Assembly (NCBI GenBank): GCA_946479185.1
Contig: CAMLFF010000210.1
Location: 1-5,816, forward strand
Reading direction: 5' to 3'
Origin: an uncultured Sphingobium sp.
Lineage (GTDB): Bacteria > Pseudomonadota > Alphaproteobacteria > Sphingomonadales > Sphingomonadaceae
Length of the DNA stretch: 5,816 nucleotides
Shown piece after piece: positions 5,403 through 5,816 of the stretch (position 1 is its first letter; each line of letters begins with the position of its first letter). The notes below the pieces were generated by a model. That model ran no database searches and was not told the origin of the DNA. It worked only from the letters and a program-made list of their open reading frames with translations. A program made the position numbers and the translations under genes.

Positions 5403-5816
5403 TCAGAGCCAGAAGCGAATGCCGAACACCACCATCGTGGAGGCTACACCTTCCCCGGCATCGCGGGCGTAATGGGCAGTGCCGCCGAGTTTACGCTCCC
5501 ATTTGACACCAACATAGGGCGCAAACCCGCGCTTGATTTCGTAGCGCAGCCGCAAGCCCAATTCGATGTCGGAGAAGCCTGATCCGATGCCAAGCTCCGG
5601 CACGTCCTGAGCTGCGATACTCAGTTCAGCGGAAGGCTGGAGGATCAGCTTCTGCGTGATCCGCTGGTCATATTCGCCCTCCAGCCGGACGTGCGCATCG
5701 CCCTTGTCCGACAGAAAGGCCTGCGCCTCCAGCTCGAACCAATAGGGGGCAAGCCCCTCGATGCCGACCACGGCATAGCTGCGCTGCGGTCCGGGTCGAA
5801 AATCATGCCGAACGCC
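5403..5816 (-). CDS. copB: Copper resistance protein B (CopB), C-terminal part
   Basis: An open frame entering from the right edge and ending at a TGA (5405-5403) gives the last 137 residues of CopB; the N-terminus lies outside the window. The fragment opens with GVRHDFRPGPQRSYAVVGIEG, then LAPYWFELEAQAFLS, LILQPSAEL, GIGSGFSDIELGLRLRYEIK (76-95) and FAPYVGVKWERKLGGT (98-113). This is the hallmark C-terminal barrel of the CopB family. The family is an outer-membrane component of copper tolerance, commonly encoded directly after the multicopper oxidase gene copA, so copA is expected to the right. A GTG at 5771 could be mistaken for a start, but the CopB-type sequence continues upstream of it without a stop. 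A second CopB-like gene follows on the same strand, with 133 bases between the stop and its preferred start. No break or frameshift is visible in the part present. Confidence 0.92.
   Translation of the reverse strand, partial: GVRHDFRPGPQRSYAVVGIEGLAPYWFELEAQAFLSDKGDAHVRLEGEYDQRITQKLILQPSAELSIAAQDVPELGIGSGFSDIELGLRLRYEIKRGFAPYVGVKWERKLGGTAHYARDAGEGVASTMVVFGIRFWL

Noticed and set aside
5088..5582. 164-codon plus-strand open frame spanning the two CopB-family genes
   Set aside because: It overlaps the 5' end of one barrel gene and the 3' end of the other, and its product resembles no family; both minus-strand frames are supported by homology.
1..5816. tRNA, rRNA, CRISPR array, insertion sequence or phage genes
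   Set aside because: No cloverleaf-like, repeat-spacer, transposase or integrase sequence was found; nearly all bases are covered by metabolic and envelope genes.

Overview
The window is GC-rich, densely coded bacterial DNA. Codon use and protein flavour suggest an alphaproteobacterium, most likely a sphingomonad-type organism; this is an inference from overall character, since no rRNA or other phylogenetic marker is present. It holds two oppositely oriented gene blocks that meet tail to tail around 4557-4562.

Left block, plus strand, 1-4557, is an amino-acid or amine catabolic cluster. In order it has: the last 70 codons of an NAD(P)-dependent aldehyde dehydrogenase of the succinate-semialdehyde dehydrogenase type (1-213); a tartrate / D-malate dehydrogenase of the TtuC/DmlA type (276-1352); a 139-base gap with two hairpins; a class III PLP-dependent aminotransferase (1492-2886); an Lrp/AsnC-family regulator (2899-3393); and an M20 metallo-amidohydrolase of the hippurate/N-acyl-amino-acid hydrolase type (3409-4557). 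The last three genes are 12-15 bases apart and are probably one transcript. A plausible flow is: deacylation of an N-acyl amino compound, transamination of the freed amine to an aldehyde, and oxidation of that aldehyde to an acid. The Lrp/AsnC protein would sense a pathway intermediate. This gene set resembles the lower part of ectoine-degradation (doe/eut) clusters, but the window lacks the diagnostic ectoine hydrolase, so the substrate stays open.

Right block, minus strand, 5816-4562, encodes two outer-membrane beta-barrel proteins of the CopB (copper resistance protein B) family in tandem. The C-terminal 137 residues of a canonical CopB run in from the right edge. A divergent, shorter CopB-like protein follows, with its own signal peptide, a candidate promoter and an AT-rich palindrome. 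The second copy aligns with the first across the whole barrel but lacks the Met/His-rich region usual in CopB. It is the least ordinary gene here.

No tRNA, rRNA, CRISPR array, insertion sequence or phage gene was seen. I found no clearly undescribed system. The points most worth follow-up are the tandem CopB-like paralogue with its palindromic promoter, the mixed composition of the catabolic cluster, and the structured leader before the aminotransferase gene.
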